A stretch of 64,000 nt of DNA from Kuschelorhynchus macadamiae (taxonomy: Eukaryota; Arthropoda; Insecta; Coleoptera; Curculionidae): positions 248,001-312,000 of the forward strand of contig JAUTXW010002365.1 of the NCBI GenBank assembly GCA_030620095.1, in the 5' to 3' direction. The notes beneath the pieces are model-generated. The model saw only the letters and a list, made by a program, of their open reading frames with translations. It ran no database searches and was not told the DNA's origin. Shown piece by piece: positions 14,325 through 24,774 of this stretch. Each line of letters starts with the position of its first letter. Position 1 is the first letter of the stretch. A program made the translations under genes and the position numbers.

Positions 14325-15205
14325 ATGCAGACCGTCAAACGAAGTGGACGCTCTCGATATTCGAGTAAGACTGGGTGTGGCATAGTGAATTCTATAATTA
14401 ATAAACTACCGTTTGAGTTACACCTTCCCGGTTATCAATATTGTGGTCCAGGCACCAAACTGACAAAGCGATTAGCGAGAGGTGATTTGGGAATTAACCC
14501 ATTAGATGCAGCGTGTAAGAAACATGATATAGCATATTCAAAAACCGAAAATAACCTAAGTTCACGCCATCAAGCCGATTACGATCTTGAACAACGTGCT
14601 TGGGAGAGAGTAAAATCAAAAGACGCTAGTGCAGGCGAAAAAATATCTGCTTGGTTGGTAACAAATATTATGAAGGCGAAACAACGTTTCGGTATGGGTG
14701 TTTCAACGCATTCAGCTAAAATAAAGAGCTCCAAAGGAAAGCGACGACGACGATTTGTGAAAGGGAAACGTACATGTAAAAACAAAGGAGTGTCCGAGTT
14801 TACTTTTGGATCGACATTGCGACAACCCATTCGAGCTGAATTAGATAAAGCTGGTGGTAAGAAATTTGCGGAAAAAGACATATTAGACGCATCTAGAATA
14901 GCAGTGGCTGCGGCAAGGAAATTATTAAAAGCCCGTGGTGGTAAGCGAAAGATACGCATACCTAGAATTCACCTGTTCCAAAGGTTGGTGGCTTATTAGC
15001 TTTGATATCAATATTTGCTGGGCTCTCAGCATCAGGATCCTTAGCAGGTGGTGTTGCAGGGGTAGTGCGTGCAGTAAAAACAGCAAAAAATGCCACAACC
15101 CAAAAAACGGGTGGTGAGTTTCAGCTAAAATCGAAAGGAGATGGAATGTATTTGAAACCATATAGGACAGGTTTAGGGCTTTTTATGAACCATTCAAAAA
15201 ACTAG
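14325..15205 (+). pseudogene. PLA2-domain / pX-like virion protein (one frameshift)
   Basis: Residues about 25-70 hold a parvovirus VP1-type phospholipase A2 domain: calcium loop YCGPGT and catalytic HD pair in AACKKHDIAYS. A basic region follows (KGKRRRRFVKGKR), then 'AARKLLKARGGKRK'. The frame is lost near 14965-14990. The adjoining frame resumes with 'SIFAGLSASGSLAGGVAG' and ends 'GMYLKPYRTGLGLFM' at 15205, the pX/core-protein-like tail usual in adintovirus and Polinton homologues. PLA2 domains of this type help parvoviruses leave endosomes; the same role here is inference. The next ATG (protease) is 4 bp after the stop. Confidence 0.85.
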
Positions 15206-15209
15206 TAAA

Positions 15210-15570
15210 ATGCCTTCCCCGAAGGCCATTATCGAATATTGATCTAGAAAGGTATGCATTACAGCTACAAGTACCATACTTTAGAGGTGTATTTATGCGA
15301 GATTCACTTCCTCGACGTTATGAATCTAGTATTCTTAATTTGGACAGTATAATGGGATTTGGAACACATTGGGTGGCGTATCGGAAGAATGATTCAGAAG
15401 TTACATATTACGACAGCTTTGGTGATTTACCACCGCCAACTGAACTGGTTCGATATCTGCGAATGGGTGGGGAAGCAGCAGAGGAAATTTACTATACATA
15501 CGATCGACAGCAAAACTTTGGGACAGTCTGGTGCGGTCATTTATGCTTAAAGTTTCTCTCTCAATCGTAA
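15210..15570 (+). pseudogene. Adenain-like maturation cysteine protease (frameshift near start)
   Basis: The open frame from 15295 (91 aa) contains the catalytic His in GTHWVAY, an Asp in YYDSFGD and the Cys in GTVWCGHLCLKF. These are the adenovirus-protease triad and give the typical short Polinton protease. The family N-terminus (LSNIDLERYA and PYFRGVFMRD) is read in this same frame from about 15223. The only nearby ATG (15210) is in another frame, so a one-base slip lies within 15212-15224. It would process capsid precursors. Confidence 0.88.
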
Positions 15571-15578
15571 AAATCAAT

Positions 15579-15982
15579 ATGTCTCCTACCCCCCAAATGG
15601 ATCGGGATAGTTATAAAAAGATGGCGTCTTCGTTAAAAGCCTATTATCGTTCCCGTAGTTTATTAAAAATGACTTCTGAAGAGTTAGAAAACGTGCCCAA
15701 GGAGGTAAAGGTTCCCCAAATGAAATCGCACTTGTTTGGGATAAATTGCCAGAACACATGAAATGCGACATAGACATATTAAAGTATCAGTATTGTACGG
15801 ACCATCATAATAACCAGAATTTGAATGGAGACGAAGGTGATGGACCAGCACCTAGGAGATTGTTTTGCTGTTACTGTAAAATAAGTGATGTAAAAGTAAC
15901 AGAAAAAAATTGGTTTAAAATTTCAAAACCAAGTAAACGGTGTACAACCTATAGCAATATAAACTGCTGTCGACAACAATAA
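15579..15982 (+). pseudogene. Unknown Polinton protein, Cys-rich C-terminus (probable frameshift)
   Basis: Two overlapping frames look like one gene. The first starts at ATG 15579, 8 bp after the protease stop, with 'MDRDSYKKMASSLKAYYRS', and runs to 15761. The second carries 'VWDKLPEHMKCDIDILKY' and then 'FCCYCKISDVKVTEKNWFKI' to 15982. A slip in the CCCCAAATG run near 15715 would join them. The Cys pattern (CCYC...C...CC) suggests metal binding. I do not recognise the family. Its place between protease and penton suggests a virion or assembly role. Confidence 0.55.
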
Positions 15983-16013
15983 AAGCTAAAAACAGTAGAT
16001 TTTTTTATCAGTC

Positions 16014-16748
16014 ATGTCGTACACATTCACTTTAACAGGACGCTCGAGCGTGTTAAGTACAGATTTTTACCCACCATTAGAACTCAGTACAGTCAATAAA
16101 TATGGGCTTGCACTTGTTGGATTTTACACATATAATTCTATTTTTAATATTGATGAAAGCAATAATTCATTTGGATATAAGAAAAAAAATGATAAAACTT
16201 CACCATCTGTAAAGTTAACAATTCCCCCAAGAGTATATGAAGTGCATGAGATTGAAAAAGCAATGAAAACTGCTTTACAAGTGTCCACGAGAGATAATGA
16301 TGATAAAATATTTTCATTAACACCCAATAATAACACATTGAAATGTGAAATAAAAACAAAATACATTATGGATTTTACAGGAGAAAACTGCATTGGCCGG
16401 ATGTTGGGATTTGATCGTATATTGTTAACAATGGACAACAAAAAACACGAATCAACCTCTCAAGTAGACATTATGAAAGTACGCATAATACGTGTTGATT
16501 GTAATATTATCTCAGGAGCATACCTAAATTCACAAGAATGTCATATTTTATTTGAATTTGATATTGATGTTGAACCTGGTTATAAGATAACGAAAGAACC
16601 CACAAACCTTATTTATTTGCCGTTGAAGCCTGAAGGACGTCAGTTCATTGACAACATTACTCTACGCATCTTGGACGACAACGGCGATCTTATCGATTTC
16701 AATGACGAGAAGATTATTATTAAACTGGAGCTAAAGAAACTAGTCTAA
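16014..16748 (+). CDS. Minor capsid (penton, single jelly-roll) protein
   Basis: 244 aa, intact. It matches the Polinton minor capsid family: N-terminal 'FYPPLELS', the Polinton 'ALVGFYTYNSI' strand, 'ENCIGRMLGFD' in the middle and a beta-rich C-terminus ending 'IIKLELKK'. Penton proteins occupy five-fold vertices in the virion. Its TAA overlaps the ATG of the next ORF by one base (TAATG). Confidence 0.88.
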   Translation: MSYTFTLTGRSSVLSTDFYPPLELSTVNKYGLALVGFYTYNSIFNIDESNNSFGYKKKNDKTSPSVKLTIPPRVYEVHEIEKAMKTALQVSTRDNDDKIFSLTPNNNTLKCEIKTKYIMDFTGENCIGRMLGFDRILLTMDNKKHESTSQVDIMKVRIIRVDCNIISGAYLNSQECHILFEFDIDVEPGYKITKEPTNLIYLPLKPEGRQFIDNITLRILDDNGDLIDFNDEKIIIKLELKKLV

Positions 16749-16954
16749 TGATGGGTTTTTGTTACAACCGCCGACCGTACATGTTTTCTTCGATATGTCA
16801 AACAATAACGAAACCTAATAAAAAGAAATATATCGCTAAAACAGAGTTCATTCACGATCACGACGTCAGACCAAAAGGATATCAACGTCTCTCTGCCAAA
16901 GATCGTAGATTTCTTCAATCGATCGGCTTGAAAGTACGAAGCCAACGAACATGA
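16748..16954 (+). CDS. Small basic Polinton ORF
   Basis: 68 aa, rich in Lys/Arg, ending 'LSAKDRRFLQSIGLKVRSQ'. Similar short ORFs ending in 'FLKSIGL'-like motifs precede the capsid gene in related elements, by my recollection of the family. It starts at the A of the penton stop and its TGA overlaps the capsid ATG (ATGA). The reading is clean while neighbouring genes are damaged, which supports it being real. Function unknown; possibly a capsid-associated or DNA-binding peptide. Confidence 0.6.
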   Translation: MMGFCYNRRPYMFSSICQTITKPNKKKYIAKTEFIHDHDVRPKGYQRLSAKDRRFLQSIGLKVRSQRT

Positions 16955-18102
16955 TGACAAGTAGTGAAAAAATTGAGGTTTTTACTGAACCTATTTTCAA
17001 TAATTCTATCATAAGCCTGCAAGAACATACATATAAACCCTACGGATCAACTAAATTCCAAAATTCCGATGAAATTCGTATCCCAGTTCACTTTCAAGAC
17101 ATAATTTTGGATATATCGGAAAGCTACATATATGTCGAAGGAACATTTAAACCAAAAGACGCTACCAAAAAGTGTTTTTTATCTAATAATTCATTAGCTT
17201 TTCTATTTGAGGAAATTCGATATGAGATAGGCGGTGAGAAAGTTGCAGTTGTCAGAAGACCAGGTGTAACTACAGCTCTTAAAACAATGGTTTCCTTTCG
17301 TAGTACACAGCTGAAACCGCTTCTTACATGCGGATGGGGTCTAAATGAAGAAAACCAACACATTGTGGATACCGCTAGTAATGTATTTTCTGGCAAAGTA
17401 CCCCTAAAATATCTAATGGGTTTTGCTGAGGATTATACGAAGGGGATATTTAACATTAAACAAGAATTGATTATAATAATTGCCCGCACTTTTAACAACT
17501 GTTATATTGGAGAAGTTGAAGCCGATATTAAAATTGACAAACTGGAGTGGAAAATTCGCCACATTGTTCCTGATTAATAAAGGTGGTAGTAATGCAAATA
17601 TCCGAATGGCTTACCGTATGTGGGATCTTTACGAGCTTCCCGCTCTCCGACAAACTTCATCTGATGTTTGGGCTGTAAGAACGAGTACAAGTCTAGAGAA
17701 ACCTCGTTATTTAATTATCGGATTTCAGAATATTTGAAAAGCGGATAGCTATAAAGAAGATGCGACTGAATTTACAAATGCAAATATAAGTGACATTCGA
17801 GTTTATCTGAATTCAACAGTATTCCCCTATGAAAGATGGAATTTGGATTTTTCAAAGAAATTGTATGCAGCGGCTTATTATAATTATGAAAACTTCCAAA
17901 GCAGTTATTATGGTCGAGAATTTAACGACCCAATGATGAATTTTGGCGAATACATGAAAAATCCGCTGTTTGTTATTGACTCTCGCATCAGGTGGAAGCT
18001 GTAAAATCGTCAACTGTGGATGTCAAGATTGAATTTGAAACACGTAACAGTCGGTTTCCTAAAGACACTTTTCGCATTAATAATTCACGATTCTATTTTT
18101 AG
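16951..18102 (+). pseudogene. Major capsid protein (double jelly-roll), several lesions
   Basis: The first 208 aa (16951-17577) are open and diagnostic: 'SDEIRIPVHFQD', 'LAFLFEEIRYEIGGEKV', 'VPLKYLMGFAEDY' and 'GIFNIKQELIII'. Coding then moves to another frame at about 17570 ('MAYRMWDLYELPAL'), meets TGA at 17735-17737, continues with 'FPYERWNLDFSKKLY' and 'NFGEYMKNPLFVID', slips again near 17990 and probably near 18065, and ends about 18102. So the N-terminal jelly-roll is intact and the C-terminal one is broken. The ATG overlaps the stop of the small ORF. Confidence 0.88.
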
Positions 18103-18816
18103 TTATAATATGTTAAATGGTTCTGCATCAAATAAGCTTGTTTAGTCGTTTAGTTATTTATAATTATACTTCATAGATTGTTATATAGTTTAAGTAAAGT
18201 TTGGTGTATTGATATATAAATTTAACTTAATTTAAGTGTAAGAGATAGTCTAGCCATTAATGTTACAAATTAAATAATAAAACATATTGGACCAATTATT
18301 TTGAATTTTATTTTAAGTATTAAAGTATTCGCGGAAAGGAAACTTTTTATTTAAAACTTTTTGGTCTCTCGAAAAAAAATCTTATATTTAAAATTTAAAT
18401 GAAAAAAAAAATGTTTTAATTCCTGAACGAGTCTTAACTACCGCATGACAACTAATAGGGTTTTTTTAGTACACTATTACTTTATTAACATTTTATTAAA
18501 CATTAGCTAATTTGTTCAGAAATCATTTACAAGGATATTTAAAAATAGTACACTTTGTGCTCTACAAAAATATCTTTTTTTTCTTACGCATTTTGAGTAC
18601 ACCAATACTCTTCAAAATATAACTACAATAATTCTTGATATACCGAGGTTCTTGTAAGGGTCTGAGTAAAAAAATCATACACATTTGATATAGTGCTTTT
18701 TATTAAAGTTTTTTTTTATAAAAAAGTAACATTTACTTAAAACTAAATTACATATACTTACATTTAAATTATTCTATTACTCTACAATATTACACTTAAA
18801 ATTACCTATACCAATT
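18103..18816. other. AT-rich spacer between convergent Polinton genes
   Basis: No ORF. It lies between the 3' ends of capsid (+) and the NLS-bearing ORF (-) and has several AATAAA-like stretches (for example near 18280), fitting a region of convergent transcript ends. Confidence 0.5.
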
Positions 18817-19356
18817 TTACACTAAATGACTGAAGTGACTCAGCTTTTTGCGAACTGCATCCGCACGCATCCGCATAACCTTGAGTTCGGTCTCCATCAA
18901 CGCTATTTGGGTATCATGCTGCAACTCTTTTGTTAAGCACCTTTTTAACCTGAGGGTTTGCAGCAACAGATTTCGCTGCGATTCCTCAGCGAAATCTAAC
19001 CAAATCGGCGGTGGCGGAGACGAAGGTCCTGCTGCTACTTCCTCCAGCTGGATCACTTTAGTTCCAACATTCCTCCTCCTTTTATTCTCGCCAACCATCA
19101 GCATTTTTTCTAGCTGTGAAGATTTGCGTTTTCTGCTCTTGGTTGGAATTGTGATATCACTTAATATCATTATTTTTGACTCTTCTTCAACCTTTGTTGC
19201 TATTGTAGGTGATATTTTTGTTGAAGATGTTGACGTCGTTGGTAAATCAATCACTCTCAACCGCTCATCGATGTTATCCACCTCCAAGTCGTCCCTAATA
19301 TCGAGGTTGATACTCGACAAAATTTGTTCGATGTCTTGAGTCGATGGTGAAGACAT
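18817..19356 (-). CDS. Unknown 179-aa Polinton ORF with NLS and helical C-terminus
   Basis: Acidic Ser/Thr-rich N-terminus (MSSPSTQDIEQILSSINLD), basic clusters KSRKRKSSQ and ENKRRRN that look like a bipartite nuclear localisation signal, a Pro stretch (SSPPPPIW), then a Leu/Arg-rich C-terminus (LLLQTLRLKRCLTKEL) able to form a coiled coil. The frame is open throughout although its neighbours are decayed. I recognise no family. A nuclear DNA-binding or regulatory role is a guess. The + strand frame over the same bases is a shadow. Confidence 0.65.
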   Translation of the reverse strand: MSSPSTQDIEQILSSINLDIRDDLEVDNIDERLRVIDLPTTSTSSTKISPTIATKVEEESKIMILSDITIPTKSRKRKSSQLEKMLMVGENKRRRNVGTKVIQLEEVAAGPSSPPPPIWLDFAEESQRNLLLQTLRLKRCLTKELQHDTQIALMETELKVMRMRADAVRKKLSHFSHLV

Positions 19357-20048
19357 TTTCTTTTTTTTCTTTGTTATTTACGAAAACTTGGAAATTATAA
19401 TTATTTTTTAACGTTAGACGTTAGCAAATAACTGCTTTAACACATCAAGTTCGAGTCGTTTTGTACACCATACACAAGCCCTACCATTCTCAACACCCCC
19501 TACTACTCGAGAAACCCCACCCCAAGTCATTTGTAGATGATATTATTGATTTTGCTCTTTTTGATGAGAATATTACAGTTATTCTTGATGATATGATATG
19601 AATAACCTATTGCAGACATATCATTTAAATGGCATGCAATTTGAATTGAATTTTTTTTAAATAATGTGGGTTTATGGTTTGAAATTTCCTTTTTCCCCTT
19701 GAAAGAGCGAAATGGGGTGCGACAAAGAGTTCAGTTCACATCTGGAAGCCCCATTAACAACTTATTCTCGACTTTACCAGGAAGCACTTTATTTTTTTTA
19801 AACTTGTAACTAAAATAAAATATAAAATTACTGGTGCAATATACTTTATTATTATTATTTAATTGGATTTTTTTATTTACGTTTCAACATAAAAAATTTA
19901 ATAAACCAATTTATAAGAATTTACTTACAACACTATAATTACAAAAGTAAATGAAGACACTTTTACAATCTACTTCTAAATGTTTAAGGAATAATATTAC
20001 TTTTTAACAGAATACATTGTGGTTTTAGCTAAAATAAACATCTAAAAA
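19357..20048. other. Spacer upstream of the NLS ORF, downstream of PolB
   Basis: No gene seen. It should hold the promoter of the 18817-19356 ORF and the 3' end of PolB. A short C-rich patch with CTACTCGAGAAA lies at about 19500. Confidence 0.45.
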
Positions 20049-20051
20049 TTA

Positions 20052-20222
20052 TTGCATGTCAGCATTTTCATCAGATATCAATTGCTCACACATTTTAACC
20101 AAACATTCTAATCTAATATCTGGATCAGTCTCATAAAATTGCCTCTCAAAATCATCAGCTAGCAATTCATCACACATTTTCACTAAACAGTCTAATTTAA
20201 TATCCGGATCTGTCTGGTAAAA
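20052..20222 (-). repeat. 84-bp tandem duplication at the PolB C-terminus
   Basis: The last two 28-residue segments are diverged copies, beginning FYQTDPDIKLDCLVKMC and FYETDPDIRLECLVKMC. The reading frame is kept. No function is known to me. Confidence 0.85.
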
Positions 20223-23200
20223 ATCGATATCTTTATGACCCCAAGGTAGAGTTTTTGTTGATGAGAGAATTACATAACGTTTATCATCGTTCTGAGATAA
20301 TGCCACTTTATTCACTATTTCAGTATAAACATCATGTAATTCGCTACGGAAAGACTTCATTTTTCTGAAAATTAAAGTTCCACATTCTACAACTTTTCGG
20401 TAATCTTCGATATTAAGCTCTTTTTCAATTACTGATTTCTTTATGCCTTTGGCCTTTTTTAATTCATTATTAAACGAGCCGACATAATAGGCTTTAGGCC
20501 CGGTCCCGTAAAAGCTTACTATCGGGTCACCGGGGAACTCATCTTTCATTCTCCCTAAGACCGATTCACTTTTCCTAATATTAAAAACGTTTCCTTCAGA
20601 ATAATTCGATGTGTCAAATTTTTCTGGGTTTTCTGTAATTATCTTATAAAAGTTATCCGTAAATATTTTTAATATTAAGGAATCTGTATCAGTGTACAAT
20701 AAAGAAGCATCACTACCAAATTTGTTCTTAATAAAATTGTAAAAGAAATCATATATTACAGTTTTCGACATGTCCAATATAGAAAATCCAATATATATTG
20801 GTCTGTTATAAACTATTCTAACTTTACCCATATGAATAGCTACAAATTTTTCAGTAAATACTGAACAACTTTTAAAATTGGGTCGAGCAATTAATGCTCT
20901 AGAACCCACTTTTCCCCTTGAATTCTCCCACTGAGTAACTAATTTGATATCTTTTCGATTTTCTACATTTTCCATGGTTTTACCAAAAACTGCATTATTG
21001 TATAATTTGAAAAGATCTTTTTCGAATTTATTTTTGGCTTTATTTCGTAACTCGGTATTAAAATCAATATATGTTTTTAGCCATGCCGACTGATTAAATT
21101 TTAAAATTCTATGCGTTTGCGTTACTATTAAACTGTTTCGAATAGCTTGTTTTAAAGTTCTATAGTGCACAATGTACTTCTTTTTATGGTTGAGATTTGG
21201 AATTAATTTGGCATTTTTGCCGTTCCCGTTGGTGGTATAATATTTTCAACTAAAAAAGGAAGGTCTGCATGTGCATCATGTAACTCTGCAGGATAATACA
21301 CATCCACTTCCAAAACATAACCTTGTGCACTGTCGTCTTCAGCGTCCATAACATTTAAATCTTTAATTTCATGTTGGGATAGCCACGTAAATCCATTATA
21401 TGGTAATGGTTGTGGCATACTATGACCGTATAAATTAGTTGCATCTAAATAAGTGATAAAAGAAGATGGTTTAGTAGGATCATAGTTTTGGTAAAAATGT
21501 ATTATTGGCAATATGCTTCCTTTCCGAACACTGACTTATTCCACCACGAATACCCTTTTTGAAAAAGTTAACCATATCAATGTCTGTCAACAATTCTAAC
21601 TCTACCTTGGTCATGCGCAACATACAATCAAAAGACAAACTTGGAAGGCTAAAGTACTGTGCCGCGTCTAATTTATAAATATTTAAGCAAGTTGCTCGAA
21701 ATTGTTCAAAAACATCACGCAATAAGAGAACATCGGACTTCAAATACAGATCTGAATATTCCCCCAAATTCCTACATTTAAACATTCGCCACACTTCCAT
21801 CGCTCTCCCATAGTCTTCATCGTTAATATGCTCTTCCTTTAAGTTATCGTAAAATTGGTTTTTTGTTGGTAGCGTGGGGTAATTCATTTTCTCCATACAA
21901 TCCATAAAACTGTACGGAAAAATTTCGTTTTCGTGTCTCTTTAAACTGTTCAATCTCTAAACCAGCACCCAAATTTTCCAATGATGTCGACAAAAATCTG
22001 AAACTGTCAATAAATCTTAATTTTAAGTATTTTCTTTTTGCCAATCCGTTAGTTTTGTCAATATAATCATGCACATAAATGCTTTTTGTGAATGATACGT
22101 ATTTTTCTTTGCTTTGAGCTATGACCTCAATATTATCACCATGACAACACAATTGTTTAATGAACATGTGACAGTCGTAACCACTTAAATTATGAAATAC
22201 AATCGGGATAAAACTGGGTATTTTATAATTTAAATTACAGATGGAATGTGCAGCACCAAATCTTTTTCGCCCTGTTATGTGGCAATGATCCTTTACTTTC
22301 ACATCATTTTCATTGAAAGGTCGTTCACATATATTACATACTTTAGCATCTCTAAAATCTTTTAACTCGGCAGCTGTTAATCGATTCATTGGTACAATAT
22401 CTTTCAAATAGGTATTATAAAAATGCCTTAAATCGCTTTCGATACGGGAAACAAAAACTTGTGCTGCATCGTCCCCTCTGTACAGTTCAAATTTAGTGAT
22501 AGAATCATCAAAGGAACATTTTATTAAGTAAGCGAAAGAGTATGGCTCATGTTTAACGTTTTTTGTTGTGTACGAATTTTGGGGGTTGGGTTCTGTATTA
22601 TCCATTGGTTTTAAAACCGATTCAAAGTCTGCATATACAACAAAAGGAACTTTCATTTGCTTTTCGATATTCTCAAATTTAGGATATTTTCCGCTATAGT
22701 AATTCCAAGCTTATCTACTTTTTGAGCAATTGATGGTGTCAATGTGTATATGTGGTTACAATCATTTTTCTGATATAAAGTTATAGCTGATAATGTATCA
22801 AAATAAACGAGACAACCGTCACAAAAATACAATTTACTTTTATGTTTGCTAATTTGACTAGACACTAGTCGAGATAAATCTGTGATCCAACAATAATGAC
22901 TTTTTGTACAACGTGCATCACAAACATGTGTATCGTCATCAGCTTGAATATTACAATCACTGGTTATTAACAATAAATTTACGTGATTTAATCATTTTTT
23001 GTTCGCATACCTAAGTGGACGAACTATTTCATACTTAATCTTATTATTTTCAAAAGTAGATTCTACACCATACACATTGACTGAAATGTTATTTTGTTTC
23101 TCAAATATCACACAATTTTACTGGAAAATCCATACCTGTTACATCTAACACAGTTGAAAAATGGGGGTATGATGAGACTTGTGATCGCACATTGGTTGAG

Positions 23201-23374
23201 GGAAACATCGCTGAAGTTACAGCCCAAGCGAAGCAAAACTCGTCTTGGTTCACCATTTAATCACAGCCTTTTTGTTCTCTATGAACCTAGGTAGTTTGAT
23301 GTATGATGAACCGCTTACTGGCCTAAACTCATTGATGTTCACTTCCAGATATAGAATTTTCTCAAGCGCCCACC

Positions 23375-23434
23375 CTATAAATACACCAAAGTATTATAAT
23401 TCACAAAACAACACAGTTAAATATTTAAACATAC
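23375..23434 (-). other. Candidate 60-nt spliceosomal intron in PolB
   Basis: On the minus strand the segment begins GTATGT and ends TATTTATAG. Exon sequence before it encodes 'QEKDS' and after it 'GWALEKILYLEVNINEF', which together match the family's continuous '(E)RDSGW.LE' block. Inside is an in-frame TAA and non-homologous sequence. AT-rich with a TTTAACTG possible branch site. Confidence 0.75.
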
Positions 23435-24038
23435 CTGAATCTTTTTCTTGGAATACCGTATATTGGGTCTTCAATGCATCCAGAAACGATTGGTATACAG
23501 TTTCCAAATCATCCCCAACCGTGATTACTTGATTGGTTGTATTAAACGATTTGTCGCTGCACACGTCCTGAGATGGCAGCAGATATTGACCAAAAACAGT
23601 CATGTTTATTTTCAGAACACCATGTGATGTGAACATTCGACGCACCAAATCCAACACTTTCTGCTTAATACCATCGAAAAATGCAGTAAAATCAACATGG
23701 ATACTGTCGCTGCTCACACGATATGTCACGATGCGATTTCTGAAGGCACCATGTATGATTTCTACACCTTGTGATAATGGTAAGCATGCATTATTTCTAT
23801 GCACCAATGTTCTTTAGTGAGCCGCCATTCGGTTTACTGGAACAACGACATTGCAAACATCACAGCTTTGCATTTTTGGGGAATTTGATGATGAGGGTCC
23901 TGCAACATCCAATCTTACGCGTTTTCCTCCAACACCAAAATCATCATCCGGTCTTCCCCTACACGAATCTCTTTTGTGACGCAAGAGACTGTAACTGCGG
24001 GTAAATGATGCACCACACATATCACACACGTAACTCAT

Positions 24039-24450
24039 GTTTGATTTAAATTAATTTAATTGAAACTTCAATTGCACGTCTCGTGTCAGTTATAACACTA
24101 TATGCTTACAACACCAATCTTTTATATGCAATGGTTGGGCACACAAAGATCATAGTGTTGGGGGGTGCATTCGAGGACTCATGGTCATGGGGTGGGGCTT
24201 AATCTCATTGGTCATGGGGCGGAGCTTAATTCTCCAAGGTTATGGGGGTGGGGCTTAATCTCATGGTAGTGGGTTATTAACTTTTTGACGACCAAATGTA
24301 TCAATTGTAACATTAATTCTACCCATGCTTACTTAGAACTAACGTAAAATTTAAAAATGTTTGAATTTATATCTGAAAACTGCTGAAAATAACAGAAATT
24401 AAAAAAAAGGCAATATTAGTAATATTTTATTTTTTACCTAACTAAATATC
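24039..24450 (-). promoter_or_regulatory. PolB upstream region with a TIR-like GC-box/CCAAT array
   Basis: Between 24150 and 24275 three tandem units carry GGGG(C/T)GGGGCTTAAT followed by CTCATTGGTCATG or similar. This is the same motif and orientation as the extreme right end of the element (25800-25930) but about 1.6 kb further in. It lies just 5' of the PolB gene, so a promoter role is plausible but untested. Confidence 0.55.
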
Positions 24451-24458
24451 TTTTACCA

Positions 24459-24720
24459 GCCATAACGAAAACCTATAATAATATAGAGCATCGTACTATT
24501 GGTATGAAACCTATAAACGTTAAATCAACCACACGCATTGATGCATACAATTGGATAAAAATAGTACCCAAAAAGTTTAAATTTCGTTTGGGTGATATAG
24601 TTCGAATAAGCAAACACAAAAGTGTCTTTGATAAAGGATATACGCCCTCATGGTCCACGGAACAGTTTAAAATCGTAAAAGTTAACAACACACAAATTTA
24701 AAAATTGTTGAAAATAACAG
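24459..24720 (+). pseudogene. Integrase C-terminal fragment in right TIR
   Basis: The open stretch from ATG 24504 encodes the integrase end, from the residues around TIGMKPINVKSTTR through RLGDIVRISKHKSVFDKGYT to its stop. It corresponds to the 3' end of the left integrase and has Lys where the left copy has a stop. It lacks the catalytic core. Confidence 0.88.
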
Positions 24721-24774
24721 AATTTAAAAAGATACCTATCTACTGCAAATGACGCCACATACCCCCAAGCGATC

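Larger units (their letters stand above)
20049..24038 (-). pseudogene. polB: Protein-primed family B DNA polymerase, decayed
   Basis: It replicates the element from a terminal protein. Reading minus strand: 23814-24038 C2H2 finger (CDMCGASFTRSYSLLRHKRD) and a second Cys/His pair; TAA at 23814; 'DSIHVDFTAFFDGIKQKVL' N-terminal domain to a candidate intron (23375-23434); 'FIENKKAVI' and 'AWAVTSA' blocks in shifting frames; Exo I YADFES; an inserted Cys/His motif with DHCHITGRKRFG; Exo II FHNLSGYDCHMFI; Exo III YSDLYLKSDVLLL; polymerase motif A YLDATNLYGHSM; motif B KLYNNAVFGKTMEN; motif C LYTDTDSL. The C-terminal 373 aa (20049-21170) are open. Frame breaks lie near 23250, 23100, 22980, 22700, 21950, 21490 and 21215, so it is non-functional as it stands. 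Confidence 0.93.

Noticed and set aside
14579..14959. 126-aa reverse ORF opposite the PLA2 gene
   Set aside because: Shadow of a gene with clear domain evidence on the other strand.
18848..19339. 163-aa + strand ORF opposite the NLS-bearing ORF
   Set aside because: Hydrophobic, low-complexity antisense reading; the minus frame has better protein-like composition and an earlier in-context start.
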